Source: Bin55 sp965203735 (GTDB lineage: Bacteria; Pseudomonadota; Gammaproteobacteria; Pseudomonadales; Azotimanducaceae). Taken from it: 64,000 nt of DNA. This document shows, piece by piece, positions 8,896-17,696 of the stretch. The DNA lies in NCBI GenBank assembly GCA_965203735.1, contig OZ241909.1:1984001-2048000 (forward strand), given 5' to 3'. The notes under the pieces are model-generated. The model did not search any database. It was not told where the DNA came from and saw nothing but the letters and a program-made list of their open reading frames with translations. The position numbers were made by a program, and so were the translations under genes. Positions within the stretch are counted from its first letter, which is position 1. Each line of letters opens with the position of its first letter.

Positions 8896-11763
8896 ATGTC
8901 GAGTCGGAAACTCACCACCAGCCTCTTTGCATCCTTACTTCTGGTCTCTTTTCCTGTACAAACACAAGAAGACGACTCAATCTCCAATTCCGATGCCGAA
9001 ATCGAAGAGGTGGTAGTGGTCGGCTCGCTATTACGACGAAGTGACGTCTATGAAGGAAAAGGACCGGTTCAAACGTTAGATGCAGAACTGTTTTCGTCTG
9101 TGGGAGCTGCTCAGACAGTTGACATATTGAGCAGTTTGACGGCCAATACGGGATCCTATCTTGCTACGCAACAGAACTATCTCCAGGGAGTAGCTCAGTT
9201 CAGTCTCCGTGGAGTCGGTCTCTCCTCCACACTGACATTGATCAACGGACGAAGAGCAGGTTTCGCACCGGTGTCCAACGATGTAGGACAGAGTTTCTTT
9301 GATATCAACACATTACCGGTGCTCATGATTGATCGCGTCGAGATACTTCGCGATGGAGCTTCGGCAACATACGGGTCTCAAGCCGTAGCTGGGGTTGCCA
9401 ATATTGTCACCCGTAGAGGATTTACTGGGCTGGAGTTTTCCGGTGGTTTTCGAACTGCTTCCAACACTCAGTACGACTTGGGTTTCGCTTCTGGTGTTGA
9501 AACTCAAAAGGGCTATATAAGCGTTTTCGGGTCGTTGCTCACGCAAGATGAGAATTTTCGCAGGGAATTCGAATGGATGATACCGAGAGCCATCGATCCT
9601 GACGGGGACGGTGACATAGTCGAAGGATCTTTTGACTCTGGTCGCGGTTCGCCTGGTAGTTTTCGACGTGCGGTGGCAAATGCCGACGGCACTTATTCTC
9701 CGTTTGCAATTGACGGAATTGACACTCCACGTTTTCCTGATCCTGACTGTCGAGCGGGAGGAGGCTATCCAAGCGGATCGCTCTGCAGGATGGACTTCTC
9801 CGACCAGCGCACAATGATTGCCGCGGAACAGCGTATGCAGTTCTTCATCGAAGGCGAGTATGAGATAGGACCTTCTGTGACGGTATCGACGGAATTGGGG
9901 GTTTCGAAGAATGTCATAACCGACCGCGTTGGCAATATGCTCCTCTTTCAAGGCAATGTCGAACGCACCAATGAGTTCTTCGTTCCTTCAAACCATCCTT
10001 TTAACTTTTGGACAGATTCCGACAACGACGGTTTGCTCACTTACGTCGCACCCGAAAACTGGATTCCTGGAATACATGAAGCTGTTTCTGTCGGCTACTT
10101 TGGAAGACCATTGGGTGCGGAGGCCGCAGGAAAGAACTCTGGAGACGAGAAACGAGTATTTCGAAACCATAGAGCAATGATTGGTGTGGAGGGCGATCTT
10201 CCTAGGGGATGGATTGGCGGCGGTTACGTTTCGCTTGCTCGCTCGAACCTTTCTGTGAATTCAGATCGTCATTGGATAGCAGCTGAGTTCGCCAAAGCGA
10301 TTGCAGACGGTTTATGGAATCCCTTTGGCACACGTCTGGTTGCACCTGAGCTAGTTACACCAAAAACAGTTGAACACGATAGCCTGGATCCTCGATTCGT
10401 AGGAAGTCGTGCAGGTAACGAGAAAAGTACGCTGGATTCGTTCGAAACCGTTCGGATTGAATCGGCACGAAGCGAACAGCAAGTGTTTGAGTTTGTCGCG
10501 ACGCGAGAAATTTACGAATGGGGAGATCAAACGCTAAGTCTCGCGACAGGATTGCAGTATCGCAACCTCGAATATCGCTACGAACCCGACCCGTTGAATG
10601 TCCGTGGCGAAGGACCGCGGGACATACGGGAATTCCCAAGATTGGCGGATCAGACTGTGTGGGCGATCTTTGCCGAAACATTGACTTACTTTGGCCACAG
10701 AGCTGAGCTGCAAGTCGCTGCACGCCATGAACGCTACAAAGTGTCGGGTGGAACCACAGATCCGAAAGTTGCGATACAGTTTCACATCAATGACACCATT
10801 TCATTGCGAAGCTCATGGGGAACTTCGTTCCAAGCACCCAGTGTCTATCAAGTCGCTGGCAACACCAGCTCTCGGACGTTGGCAGACCCTTTTCGTTTCG
10901 ACGGTCAGGGGAACGGCCAATGCACGTTGGATTCAACAGGTCGAATCGTTAATCGCGGGGATAACTTTGCCGTAATCACAATATTGCACGGAGGAGGCTT
11001 AAAACCTCAAACAGCTCAACTAGGAAATTTTGGATTGTTGGTGCGCCCTCATTCATTAGCTTCCGTTAGCGTTGATTTTTGGTCTCTTGACTATCGAAGT
11101 GTTATCGCCCAAGGACGCAGTTTTCAGACGATCGTGGACGACGACTGTCGAGACGATGGCAGGCCTAATGATGCACTCGTGCAACGCGACTCCTCAGGGC
11201 AGCTCAGCATTGTCACCACACGTTACGAAAACATTGGAGAGGTACGTAGTCAGGGCATTGACCTGAACTCTCAGATTGACTTAGACGGATACGTTGGCGC
11301 TTTTCAGCTAACTTTCGATGCCACACTGTTGACCAAATTCGATGTTGACTCTGGACAACAGGGATTTATTGAGAGAGTTGGCAGTCGCAACGACACAAAT
11401 GGATTCGCACCTACTCCTGAATTGAGGATGAACTTTGGAATTTCATGGAGGCTTCATGGACACGGGGCTGGCGCTGTACTTCGCTTCGTGGATTCGTACA
11501 AGAACGATGAGGTAGCCACACTTCCGAAGATCGACTCGTGGACCACAATTGATGCGCGCTATAGCTATTCCTTCGCTAAGTTTCTTCAAGGCAAGGGTAC
11601 TTTGTATCTTGGAGCGCGCAATTTAATGGATCAAGACCCACCTCCGCTGCCAAGCGGACGTTCGGGAGTCCATCGCTACAACTTACGTCCAGGCTACGAC
11701 GGATTTGTACATGACATTAAGGGACGCACGATGTATATCCGGTTCTTGTGGCAAGCCAATTGA
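8896..11763 (+). CDS. TonB-dependent outer-membrane receptor
   Basis: A 955-aa outer-membrane active transporter. A signal peptide (LTTSLFASLLLVSFPVQTQ) precedes a TonB-box-like EEVVVVGS and the plug domain, recognisable by FSLRGVG, LTLINGRRAG, IDRVEILRDGASATYGSQAVAGVANIVTR. The rest is a 22-strand barrel with the usual C-terminal strand ending in an aromatic-rich 'GRTMYIRFLWQAN'. The ATG at 8896 is chosen because it sits directly before the signal peptide; an upstream TTG would add 26 non-signal residues. It is divergent from the propeller/cytochrome gene and followed 68 bp later by a CoA-transferase gene. The large extracellular loops resemble those of oligosaccharide or peptide receptors rather than compact siderophore receptors; the ligand is not known. 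Confidence 0.93.
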   Translation: MSSRKLTTSLFASLLLVSFPVQTQEDDSISNSDAEIEEVVVVGSLLRRSDVYEGKGPVQTLDAELFSSVGAAQTVDILSSLTANTGSYLATQQNYLQGVAQFSLRGVGLSSTLTLINGRRAGFAPVSNDVGQSFFDINTLPVLMIDRVEILRDGASATYGSQAVAGVANIVTRRGFTGLEFSGGFRTASNTQYDLGFASGVETQKGYISVFGSLLTQDENFRREFEWMIPRAIDPDGDGDIVEGSFDSGRGSPGSFRRAVANADGTYSPFAIDGIDTPRFPDPDCRAGGGYPSGSLCRMDFSDQRTMIAAEQRMQFFIEGEYEIGPSVTVSTELGVSKNVITDRVGNMLLFQGNVERTNEFFVPSNHPFNFWTDSDNDGLLTYVAPENWIPGIHEAVSVGYFGRPLGAEAAGKNSGDEKRVFRNHRAMIGVEGDLPRGWIGGGYVSLARSNLSVNSDRHWIAAEFAKAIADGLWNPFGTRLVAPELVTPKTVEHDSLDPRFVGSRAGNEKSTLDSFETVRIESARSEQQVFEFVATREIYEWGDQTLSLATGLQYRNLEYRYEPDPLNVRGEGPRDIREFPRLADQTVWAIFAETLTYFGHRAELQVAARHERYKVSGGTTDPKVAIQFHINDTISLRSSWGTSFQAPSVYQVAGNTSSRTLADPFRFDGQGNGQCTLDSTGRIVNRGDNFAVITILHGGGLKPQTAQLGNFGLLVRPHSLASVSVDFWSLDYRSVIAQGRSFQTIVDDDCRDDGRPNDALVQRDSSGQLSIVTTRYENIGEVRSQGIDLNSQIDLDGYVGAFQLTFDATLLTKFDVDSGQQGFIERVGSRNDTNGFAPTPELRMNFGISWRLHGHGAGAVLRFVDSYKNDEVATLPKIDSWTTIDARYSYSFAKFLQGKGTLYLGARNLMDQDPPPLPSGRSGVHRYNLRPGYDGFVHDIKGRTMYIRFLWQAN

Positions 11764-11831
11764 TCTAATCGAGTGAAGATCAATATAGCCTCCGAATATC
11801 ATTTGAATCGTCACTTTGCTTGAAGTCACCG

Positions 11832-13013
11832 ATGCTTCCACTGAACGACATTGTTGTGCTCGATTTGACAATCGCGCGCGCTGGACCAACTGCGGTTCGC
11901 CTCTTGACCGATTGGGGCGCTAATGTCATTCGCATAGAACCACCGCCGCGATCAAATGGAGCTATCACCGGGAGCCGAGACGGACCGGATGAACAAAACC
12001 TACATCGAAACAAACGCAGTCTTTGTCTAAATCTCAAAAGGGAAGAAGGGTATAGAGCATTTGTCAAACTCGTCGTTCAAGCTGACGTTGTAGTTGAAAA
12101 CTTTCGTGCTCCCGTCAAAGAACGTTTGAAGGTTGACTATGAATCGTTACGGAGCATAAATCCTCGTGTGATTCTCGCTAGCATTTCCGGATTTGGACAG
12201 ACAGGGCCTTACAGTGACCGAGGAGGTGTAGACCAGATTGTTCAGGGAATGTCCGGTCTCATGTCGATCACGGGATTCAAGGATCAAGGTCCTGTTCGTG
12301 CTGGAATTGCTATTAGTGATACGACGGCGGGAATGTTTCTAGGTCAAGGTATCCTGCTTGCCCTAATTCAACGGCAAACAACAGGCAAAGGTCAGTGGGT
12401 TCACACCTCGTTACTTGAAGGCATGTTGAGCAAGTTAGATTTTCAAGGTGCTCGCTACACCATGCACGGTGTAGTGCCTGAACCGCAAGGCAACGATCAC
12501 CCGACAATATTTCCGATGGGGACGTTTCACTGCAAGGACGGGCCTGTGAATATAGCTGCTCCGTCCGACAAAATGTGGAACGATTTGCTCGATGCAATTC
12601 AGGACTCGGAATTGCGAAAGATCGAGAAGTATCGGAGCGTTAGAGGACGAATGGAGCACAAAGAAGAACTGAGGACCGATCTCGAGAGTGTCCTATCTCG
12701 ATTCACCGTTGATGAACTGGTTGAGGCGGTAAACAAGGTTGGCGTTCCCTGTGGTCCTGTTAACGACATTCGAGAAGGATTCGAAAATCCACAAACACAA
12801 CACTTGGGAATGAGAAAGTCCGTGTCACACAAGAGACTTGGAAATATTGACCTAATCCGTTCTCCCATACAGATGACGCAAAATCCCGACACCTCTAGTC
12901 TTAACCGCGCTGCGCCTGACATTGGAGAACACTCCCGAGAAATACTCTCGGAGTTTGGATTCGAGACGGCAAAGATTGACGACTTGATTGCTTCGGGAAC
13001 AGTATTTGGTTAG
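11832..13013 (+). CDS. Class III CoA-transferase (CaiB/BaiF family)
   Basis: A 393-aa family III CoA-transferase. The N-terminus LNDIVVLDLTIARAGPTAVRLLTDWGANVIRIEPP is the standard CoA-binding start, and the Asp in AGIAISDTTAGMF is at the position of the catalytic aspartate that forms an anhydride/thioester intermediate. These enzymes move CoA between organic acids. The ATG at 11832 gives the canonical N-terminus and is preferred to a TTG four codons upstream. It follows the TonB receptor by 68 bp. Its last ~25 codons and the bases after the stop recur in diverged form at 15090-15173, see the pseudogene entry. CoA donor and acceptor cannot be told from sequence. Confidence 0.9.
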   Translation: MLPLNDIVVLDLTIARAGPTAVRLLTDWGANVIRIEPPPRSNGAITGSRDGPDEQNLHRNKRSLCLNLKREEGYRAFVKLVVQADVVVENFRAPVKERLKVDYESLRSINPRVILASISGFGQTGPYSDRGGVDQIVQGMSGLMSITGFKDQGPVRAGIAISDTTAGMFLGQGILLALIQRQTTGKGQWVHTSLLEGMLSKLDFQGARYTMHGVVPEPQGNDHPTIFPMGTFHCKDGPVNIAAPSDKMWNDLLDAIQDSELRKIEKYRSVRGRMEHKEELRTDLESVLSRFTVDELVEAVNKVGVPCGPVNDIREGFENPQTQHLGMRKSVSHKRLGNIDLIRSPIQMTQNPDTSSLNRAAPDIGEHSREILSEFGFETAKIDDLIASGTVFG

Positions 13014-13112
13014 GTCAGGACGCTAAGTGTTTGACGCCTGCTCCGCCTACATCGGGAACTTACTGAGGAACATTGACCGAATATTGCGCGGGTGAGTTAG
13101 CGTTCCCAATCC

Positions 13113-14261
13113 TCATGCTACGTAACGCTGTTGCCACAGGTCATCAAGGAACCTTTGGTATGGCAGAATCAGGATTTCGTCTACTCGACGAGGACGTGGT
13201 TCCAAACACACGCAAATGTAGCGCTTGAACGTCTCTTCCTCCATCAAGGATCTTAGAGACCGAAGGTCGCGATTGCCTACCTCCTCCTTGCCTTTGACTT
13301 CTATCGCGGTATGGTCACCGATTAGGAAGTCCACCTCAAACCCCGACTGAGAACGCCAGTAGTGCAGTGGTTCATTCGATGCGTAATCAGCCCATCCCTG
13401 CAGCTCGTGCATCATCCATGTTTCGAATGCGAAGCCAAATTCAGATGTTCCACGGTTTAGTCCCCTACGTCCTAGCACCGCTGCAGCAACTCCCGAGTCG
13501 AAGAAGTAGAACTTTGAGCGTGCAGTAGCCTTCCTAACCTTACTTTCTCTCCAGGCGGGCAATTCATGGATGAGGAGAGTATCCCGAAGGATTTCGAAAT
13601 GCTCGACCACAGTTGTTCTCGGAATGCCGAGATCACTCGATAGACTATTGAAATTTACAACCGAAGCATTGCACTCTGCAGCCACGTCGAGTAAACGACT
13701 GAAGGCGGGCAGATTTCGAGAGAGACCTTCTGCAGCAATCTCGCCTCGCAAGTACGTCATGACATATGACTCCAGATCCCTGCGGGGAGTATCAGAAAGA
13801 TATATTGATGGCAACGTACCGTGCTGCAGAGCTCTTTGAAGCCTGAATTCATCACCCAATTCGCGCAGCAGTAAAGGATGCAGACGGAGAATGCCCGCAC
13901 GACCTCCCAGCAGATTGTGTCCTCCCCGACGCAGTTTCCTAGCACTAGACCCTGTTAGTAGGAAATTCACGTTGCGAGTTTCGATGAGATGATGTACCTT
14001 GTCGAGAAGTTGCGGCATCTTTTGAATCTCGTCGATCACAACCACCTTCGTGCGGTCGGTGATAGCTTCGTCAATGACCGACGGGTCCCGACTGACAGCA
14101 CGGAAGTCGCGATCTAGCAGATCGAAGACCTCTGCATCTTTCAACGTCTCGCGGATGAGCGTGGTCTTTCCCGTCTGTCTTGGACCGAAGAGAAAATGCG
14201 ACTTCGCAGACAGCAATGAGGGAAGGTCCAAGGCTCGTGGGTATATTTTTATCGGTTGCAC
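13113..14261 (-). CDS. AAA ATPase with C-terminal DUF4143 domain
   Basis: A 382-aa P-loop protein of the AAA_14/DUF4143 type. Counting from the GTG at 14261, Walker A (GPRQTGKT) is at about 26-33 and Walker B (VVVIDEIQ) at about 73-80; LLTGSSARKLRRGG is the sensor region. The C-terminal part (RSQSGFEVDFLIGDHTAIEVKG) is the DUF4143 region, which resembles a restriction-endonuclease-like E-V-K core. Such proteins are common, patchily distributed accessory genes of uncertain function, sometimes tied to mobile or defence loci. A TTG 42 bp upstream is an alternative start. It is divergent from a 196-aa unknown gene across an AT-rich region containing repeats. Confidence 0.85.
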   Translation of the reverse strand: MQPIKIYPRALDLPSLLSAKSHFLFGPRQTGKTTLIRETLKDAEVFDLLDRDFRAVSRDPSVIDEAITDRTKVVVIDEIQKMPQLLDKVHHLIETRNVNFLLTGSSARKLRRGGHNLLGGRAGILRLHPLLLRELGDEFRLQRALQHGTLPSIYLSDTPRRDLESYVMTYLRGEIAAEGLSRNLPAFSRLLDVAAECNASVVNFNSLSSDLGIPRTTVVEHFEILRDTLLIHELPAWRESKVRKATARSKFYFFDSGVAAAVLGRRGLNRGTSEFGFAFETWMMHELQGWADYASNEPLHYWRSQSGFEVDFLIGDHTAIEVKGKEEVGNRDLRSLRSLMEEETFKRYICVCLEPRPRRVDEILILPYQRFLDDLWQQRYVA

Positions 14262-14336
14262 CGTTATTTTAGATCTAATATAACAATTGTACCGATAATA
14301 CAAAAATTAGTCACTGATCAACACTGTATTTTCTTA

Positions 14337-14376
14337 ACTTTCAATACTCCATATAGTAATATCATTACTTTCAATA
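14337..14376. promoter_or_regulatory. Direct repeats in an AT-rich divergent intergenic region (operator-like)
   Basis: The 10-mer ACTTTCAATA occurs at 14337-14346 and again at 14367-14376, exactly 30 bp apart (about three helical turns). Between and overlapping them is an inverted repeat AGTAAT-ATC-ATTACT (14355-14369). The region is much more AT-rich than the flanking genes and separates the divergent ATPase and 196-aa genes, so binding of a regulator controlling one or both is plausible. Confidence 0.4.
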
Positions 14377-14390
14377 TATTGTAAGAAGAT

Positions 14391-14981
14391 ATGAATGGTT
14401 ACCGACCAGGAAGATTTGCATCCCTGCACGAAGCATTTCCACAGCTGTGGGCTCTGCTCAACGACTACGAGAGAATTGGCCGGATGAAGCTGCTGTCTCG
14501 CATGAATGTACCTGCTGTCGTAGACCTTGATACAGATGCTGAGGATGTCTGGAGTGTTCTCGACGCGTCTAGAGGATTAGGGCTACTCGATCAGGTCAAA
14601 CAGATGATCGGGCACCAGATTCGCCAGATCATGGAATCCAACGGTTATGAGCATGTCCGGAACAAACCGCTGAGAACATCGTGGATCTTCTCATCTGGGG
14701 CACTGTACCAACATCCAGACTGGATACTGTTCTATGTGCATCGCAATCGAGACGTTTTCAACACGAAGAGATTCTGCGTTGCCCTTACGAGAAAACTGGT
14801 TGACCTCTCCCGTTCTCGGAGTTCTCCGCTCGATCCTTCAGACTGGGTCTGCCACCGAAAAGTCGCTCTTCCCCACGAGCTAGATTTCGTATTAGGCGCT
14901 CCGCTTGCAGAATTCGGATGGAATTGGAGAGAACTGTGTCAAGTTCTTCAGATGGATAGTTATGTGATTTTGGATGACTGA
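14391..14981 (+). CDS. Hypothetical protein (196 aa), divergent partner of the DUF4143 ATPase
   Basis: A 196-aa soluble protein with no signal peptide or membrane segment. I do not recognise the family. It begins MNGYRPGRFASLHEAFPQLW and has a helical N-terminal half (LNDYERIGRMKLLSRMN), then a strand-rich centre (TSWIFSSGALYQHPDWILFYVHRNRD) and a C-terminal segment with many Trp, His and Cys residues. The ATG is 10 nt or less from the end of an AT-rich promoter-like stretch. It lies with the ATPase in a block that interrupts the region between a CoA-transferase gene and a decayed copy of its 3' end, so both look like acquired accessory genes. A regulatory or nucleic-acid role is possible but unsupported. 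Confidence 0.7.
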   Translation: MNGYRPGRFASLHEAFPQLWALLNDYERIGRMKLLSRMNVPAVVDLDTDAEDVWSVLDASRGLGLLDQVKQMIGHQIRQIMESNGYEHVRNKPLRTSWIFSSGALYQHPDWILFYVHRNRDVFNTKRFCVALTRKLVDLSRSRSSPLDPSDWVCHRKVALPHELDFVLGAPLAEFGWNWRELCQVLQMDSYVILDD

Positions 14982-15089
14982 ATACAGTCACTGAACACAC
15001 TACGATTTCAAATCACTTGAGCAAACAAGAAGGGTCATATTTTTGCTGCATTTGCTGTGCTGGCAGCGCGTTTCCAATTAACTGGTGCC

Positions 15090-15173
15090 TCGCAGAACTT
15101 GCTTGGACTTGAGACGTCAAGAATCGCCGACTTGATCGCTTCTGGAGCGCTCTTTGGCTCAGTTAAGACGTAA
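15090..15173 (+). pseudogene. Decayed duplicate of the 3' end of the CaiB-type CoA-transferase gene
   Basis: Read on the plus strand in one frame this gives ...LGLETSRIADLIASGALFG..., closely matching the C-terminus of the CoA-transferase gene ending at 13013 (FGFETAKIDDLIASGTVFG). Nucleotide similarity continues past the stop of the intact gene (ggtcaggacgctaagtg against agttaagacgtaagtg). No start or catalytic region precedes it. The intact gene and this tail bracket the 13.1-15.0 kb ATPase block, so the remnant probably marks a past tandem duplication or an insertion/deletion event. Confidence 0.65.
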
Positions 15174-15681
15174 GTGCCTGGATCACCTCGTCGATACACC
15201 TCTCGGCTTTGTTCCTCATTTCTTCATCCGTAGTTCCCTGAATGGGATGTTCCACAAATACGCAACGAGCATCTTGCATGCCCAATGCATTGGCTTGTGT
15301 CTGAGCTGCGGACTTAAACTCTGTAGAAGCTAGGCTAACTGCTGGTGTTCCCTGAATCTCGAACCATACTGTGTCATGCAAACTGCACGTAGTACAAGAT
15401 CCTCAGTCCGCTAACGCTTCGAGCACCACATCGTTGTTAGCCTGTATTTCCTGCTTAAGAGAGAGAGGGGCTGGTTTCGTGAATGTGGGCTTCGAATAAC
15501 GAGAAACCTCGACCTCTGGATATCGCTCCTTTAAGAGTTCTTCGAGTCGGTCGAGCAATACGTTTCCCCGAGGTTTGGCGATGTCCAACATTGCGACACG
15601 TTTCTGTAGGTTCTTCTCTCTTTGTGAAGTAGAACGAACCACAGGTTTGCGTTCGTCGGTTGGATCAAGAATAGTCGACAT
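15163..15681 (-). CDS. UGSC-family selenoprotein (UGA at codon 93 read as selenocysteine)
   Basis: A 172-residue protein if the TGA at 15405-15403 is decoded as selenocysteine. The reading frame is open on both sides of this single TGA and ends at a TAA. Around it the product reads ALAD-U-G-S-C-T-T-C-S-LHDTVWFEIQGTP, which is the hallmark of the UGSC family: selenocysteine followed by Gly-Ser-Cys, then the conserved HD and 'G.P.V' segments. The U93/C96 pair would form a redox-active selenenylsulfide; C99 adds a CxxC. The hairpin entry at 15366-15402 gives the SECIS-like element. A conventional caller would report two truncated ORFs (92 and 72 aa). The ATG at 15681 has GGAA about 9 nt upstream. 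Enzymatic role and substrate are unknown. The alternative, a nonsense mutation, would have to hit the family's Sec position by chance. Confidence 0.85.
15366..15402 (-). promoter_or_regulatory. SECIS-like hairpin immediately after the UGA of the UGSC gene
   Basis: On the minus strand, directly after the TGA, the RNA can form an outer stem GUACU/AGUAU, an asymmetric internal loop and an inner stem GUGCA/UGCAU closing a GUU apical loop. The loop starts 20 nt after the UGA (19 nt between) and its first base is G. Both features fit the published bacterial SECIS consensus (short spacing, G in the first two apical-loop bases). It lies wholly inside the coding frame, as bacterial SECIS elements do. 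Confidence 0.7.
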
Positions 15682-15773
15682 GGGTGTGTTCCAAGAATTT
15701 ACTGGTAAATCATACTAGGTTGTGCTTTGCAACTGCCTTTGACTAGGGCTCGACCTTGTGCGAGCAAGACAGC

Positions 15774-17633
15774 TCATTCCGCTGAAGTATTGCTTGTCGT
15801 ACTTTCGGCCAAGAAGGATTGGACGAAGCTAATTTGCTCAACCGAAAGCTCATTGTCGCCGAATCCGTGGTGCCTCAATATCTCCATTGCTACTGCTTGT
15901 TGTACGCTTTTGGTGGGCAAGGACTCAAGCGTCTCTAGGAGTTCAGTTCGATTGACAGTCAACCATGAGGGCACAAGAGACCTTAGATAGCGTTGCTGAT
16001 CGCTCACTGCGAGTTGTTCGGCCAAGTCCAGTGCTTCACTCGTTCTACGTGACTCAATTAGTTTCGAGCCAACGACACCAAAGACCCAAGGCTTCGACCC
16101 ATCCCGCACTTGATTCAGCAATACAAGCGCCTCATCGACATTTCCTTGCGACACCATCGATTCAATCACGTAGTATTCCAGTCCCATCGATCCACTGAAG
16201 AAGCGCGGTCTGTGGAAGGGATGTGGTTCTTGGGATAGTGCAATGTGCATCGCCTCCTGCGGATCGATGTGCGCAAGTTCCGCTAGCGCTCTCTGAAGCA
16301 TGCGAGCACGAAGCTCGCTACCTTCCGCCGAACTTTCCAAAACCCAAGATATTGCTCCTGCAGAGTCACTTTGCGACCAACCTTCTACAAGTGCAAAGTA
16401 GGCTTCATCCTCGATTAGACTGGACTTCGACTCCAATTCGTGCAGCAAGAGAACGGCTTCCCTAGGTGCTGATTCTGCAAGTTCCTGCAGGGCTAATTGA
16501 ACTGCCAACTTTCGCGTCTCCGCAGGCAACAAGGTCAAGCTACCCAGCAAATCCCTCGGTTGGTCTTGTGCCCACCTGTAGGTTACGATTAGTTGGGCTT
16601 GCCAGCGAACTTGCTGGTGTTCGAGCAACCCTGTAGCTTCCATAGCTTGGTTGGGATCTCGCCTTGCCCATAGACCCAGCATTGGTGCTGCCACGTTGCT
16701 CCGCACTTCTAAGGGCATGTCGGTAATCAGTTGGAATACGCGACCAGGATCGTGCTTTGCAAGCTTCATGAGAATCTCTTCAAACAGAGAGCTGTGGACT
16801 TGGTGCAGGTCGTTGAAGATGTTCATGAGTACTCCGTAGCCGTCCTTTAACACCCACGCTTCAGCAATTTGAACCAGATGCGCTTGTTGCGACGCATTAA
16901 GCACTTCGTCATGTACCAAGTGATTCCAAGCTTGGTCAGGATGCTCTATCATTTCAGCCAACTCGGCTTCACGGTTATTCTCCTGCACCACTCTATAGAG
17001 ATCACCGTTCGTTAATGCATTCTGAGAAGAGCTGCTCAACGTCTCTGATCCTGCAGCCAGTATCGATCGAAGAGCCTGTTCTTTGAATGACAATGGGAGT
17101 TCATGGGCCTGTTCTAACGCTTTTTCAAAATCCATTACAGCCCATTCTCCGAAGGCAATGGGAATCAGTTCCTTCCATCGAGCACTTGGAAAATCCCAAA
17201 TCTTGTCCAATGCCCTGCTAGGACTCAATCGTGCAAGTGCTTCTAGTAGCAGTTCCTGCATGGAGTAGATCTTAGTGCTGGTATCCATCGCAATCGAACG
17301 ATCCAGTAGGTTCTGCAACTGCGAGACCGAAAGCGTGTTTAGTCGAAGACTCACCTCCTTGAGCGGCAAAGAGCGACCCACACGCTCGAGTTCCTCCACA
17401 AGGAAAGAAACGTTCGTTACCGCATCCTGAGATTCCACTGATGCTTCGGAGCTAGTATTCTCTGTATTGTCCGCATTTCCTTCGCTCGAAGACCGGTTCA
17501 ACACAGTGACCACAACGGTATACGCAAGTATTGCAATCAGAGCCCCGACAAGAACACCCCAAAGGAGATTCCTGTTGTTCCAACTGAAATTGGCTTGATT
17601 TTCCTTCAAAGATTCTTGTGTGTCTTGTCGCAT
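15774..17633 (-). CDS. Membrane-anchored alpha-helical repeat protein, paralogue A
   Basis: A 619-aa protein with a short cytoplasmic N-terminus, one transmembrane anchor (about residues 27-47, LLWGVLVGALIAILAYTVVV), a Ser/Glu/Asn-rich linker, and about 500 residues of alpha-helical repeats. Repeats of about 35-60 residues carry the pattern 'A..DP..A...I..LP' (for example WARRDPNQAMEATGLL, RWAQDQPRDLLGSLTLLPAET, AHIDPQEAMHIAL), like TPR/HEAT-type solenoids, presumably a periplasmic scaffold. It is clearly homologous along its length to the next gene upstream, 63 bp away, so the pair arose by tandem duplication. No catalytic motif is seen and I do not recognise a named family. ATG at 17633. 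The UGSC gene begins 92 bp downstream. Confidence 0.8.
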   Translation of the reverse strand: MRQDTQESLKENQANFSWNNRNLLWGVLVGALIAILAYTVVVTVLNRSSSEGNADNTENTSSEASVESQDAVTNVSFLVEELERVGRSLPLKEVSLRLNTLSVSQLQNLLDRSIAMDTSTKIYSMQELLLEALARLSPSRALDKIWDFPSARWKELIPIAFGEWAVMDFEKALEQAHELPLSFKEQALRSILAAGSETLSSSSQNALTNGDLYRVVQENNREAELAEMIEHPDQAWNHLVHDEVLNASQQAHLVQIAEAWVLKDGYGVLMNIFNDLHQVHSSLFEEILMKLAKHDPGRVFQLITDMPLEVRSNVAAPMLGLWARRDPNQAMEATGLLEHQQVRWQAQLIVTYRWAQDQPRDLLGSLTLLPAETRKLAVQLALQELAESAPREAVLLLHELESKSSLIEDEAYFALVEGWSQSDSAGAISWVLESSAEGSELRARMLQRALAELAHIDPQEAMHIALSQEPHPFHRPRFFSGSMGLEYYVIESMVSQGNVDEALVLLNQVRDGSKPWVFGVVGSKLIESRRTSEALDLAEQLAVSDQQRYLRSLVPSWLTVNRTELLETLESLPTKSVQQAVAMEILRHHGFGDNELSVEQISFVQSFLAESTTSNTSAE

Positions 17634-17696
17634 CTCAGTGTCATGCGTTTTGCCACTGTACCGTAACGACTGTCGTTGCTGCCACTTCGTTGAGTC

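Noticed and set aside
9313..9951. 212-aa minus-strand ORF inside the first TonB receptor gene
   Set aside because: Antisense shadow with no recognisable protein features; the sense frame is a clear receptor.
15163..15381. A separate 72-aa gene starting at a TTG
   Set aside because: The TTG encodes Leu in the continuous UGSC frame; treating it as a start would delete the family motif that spans the TGA.
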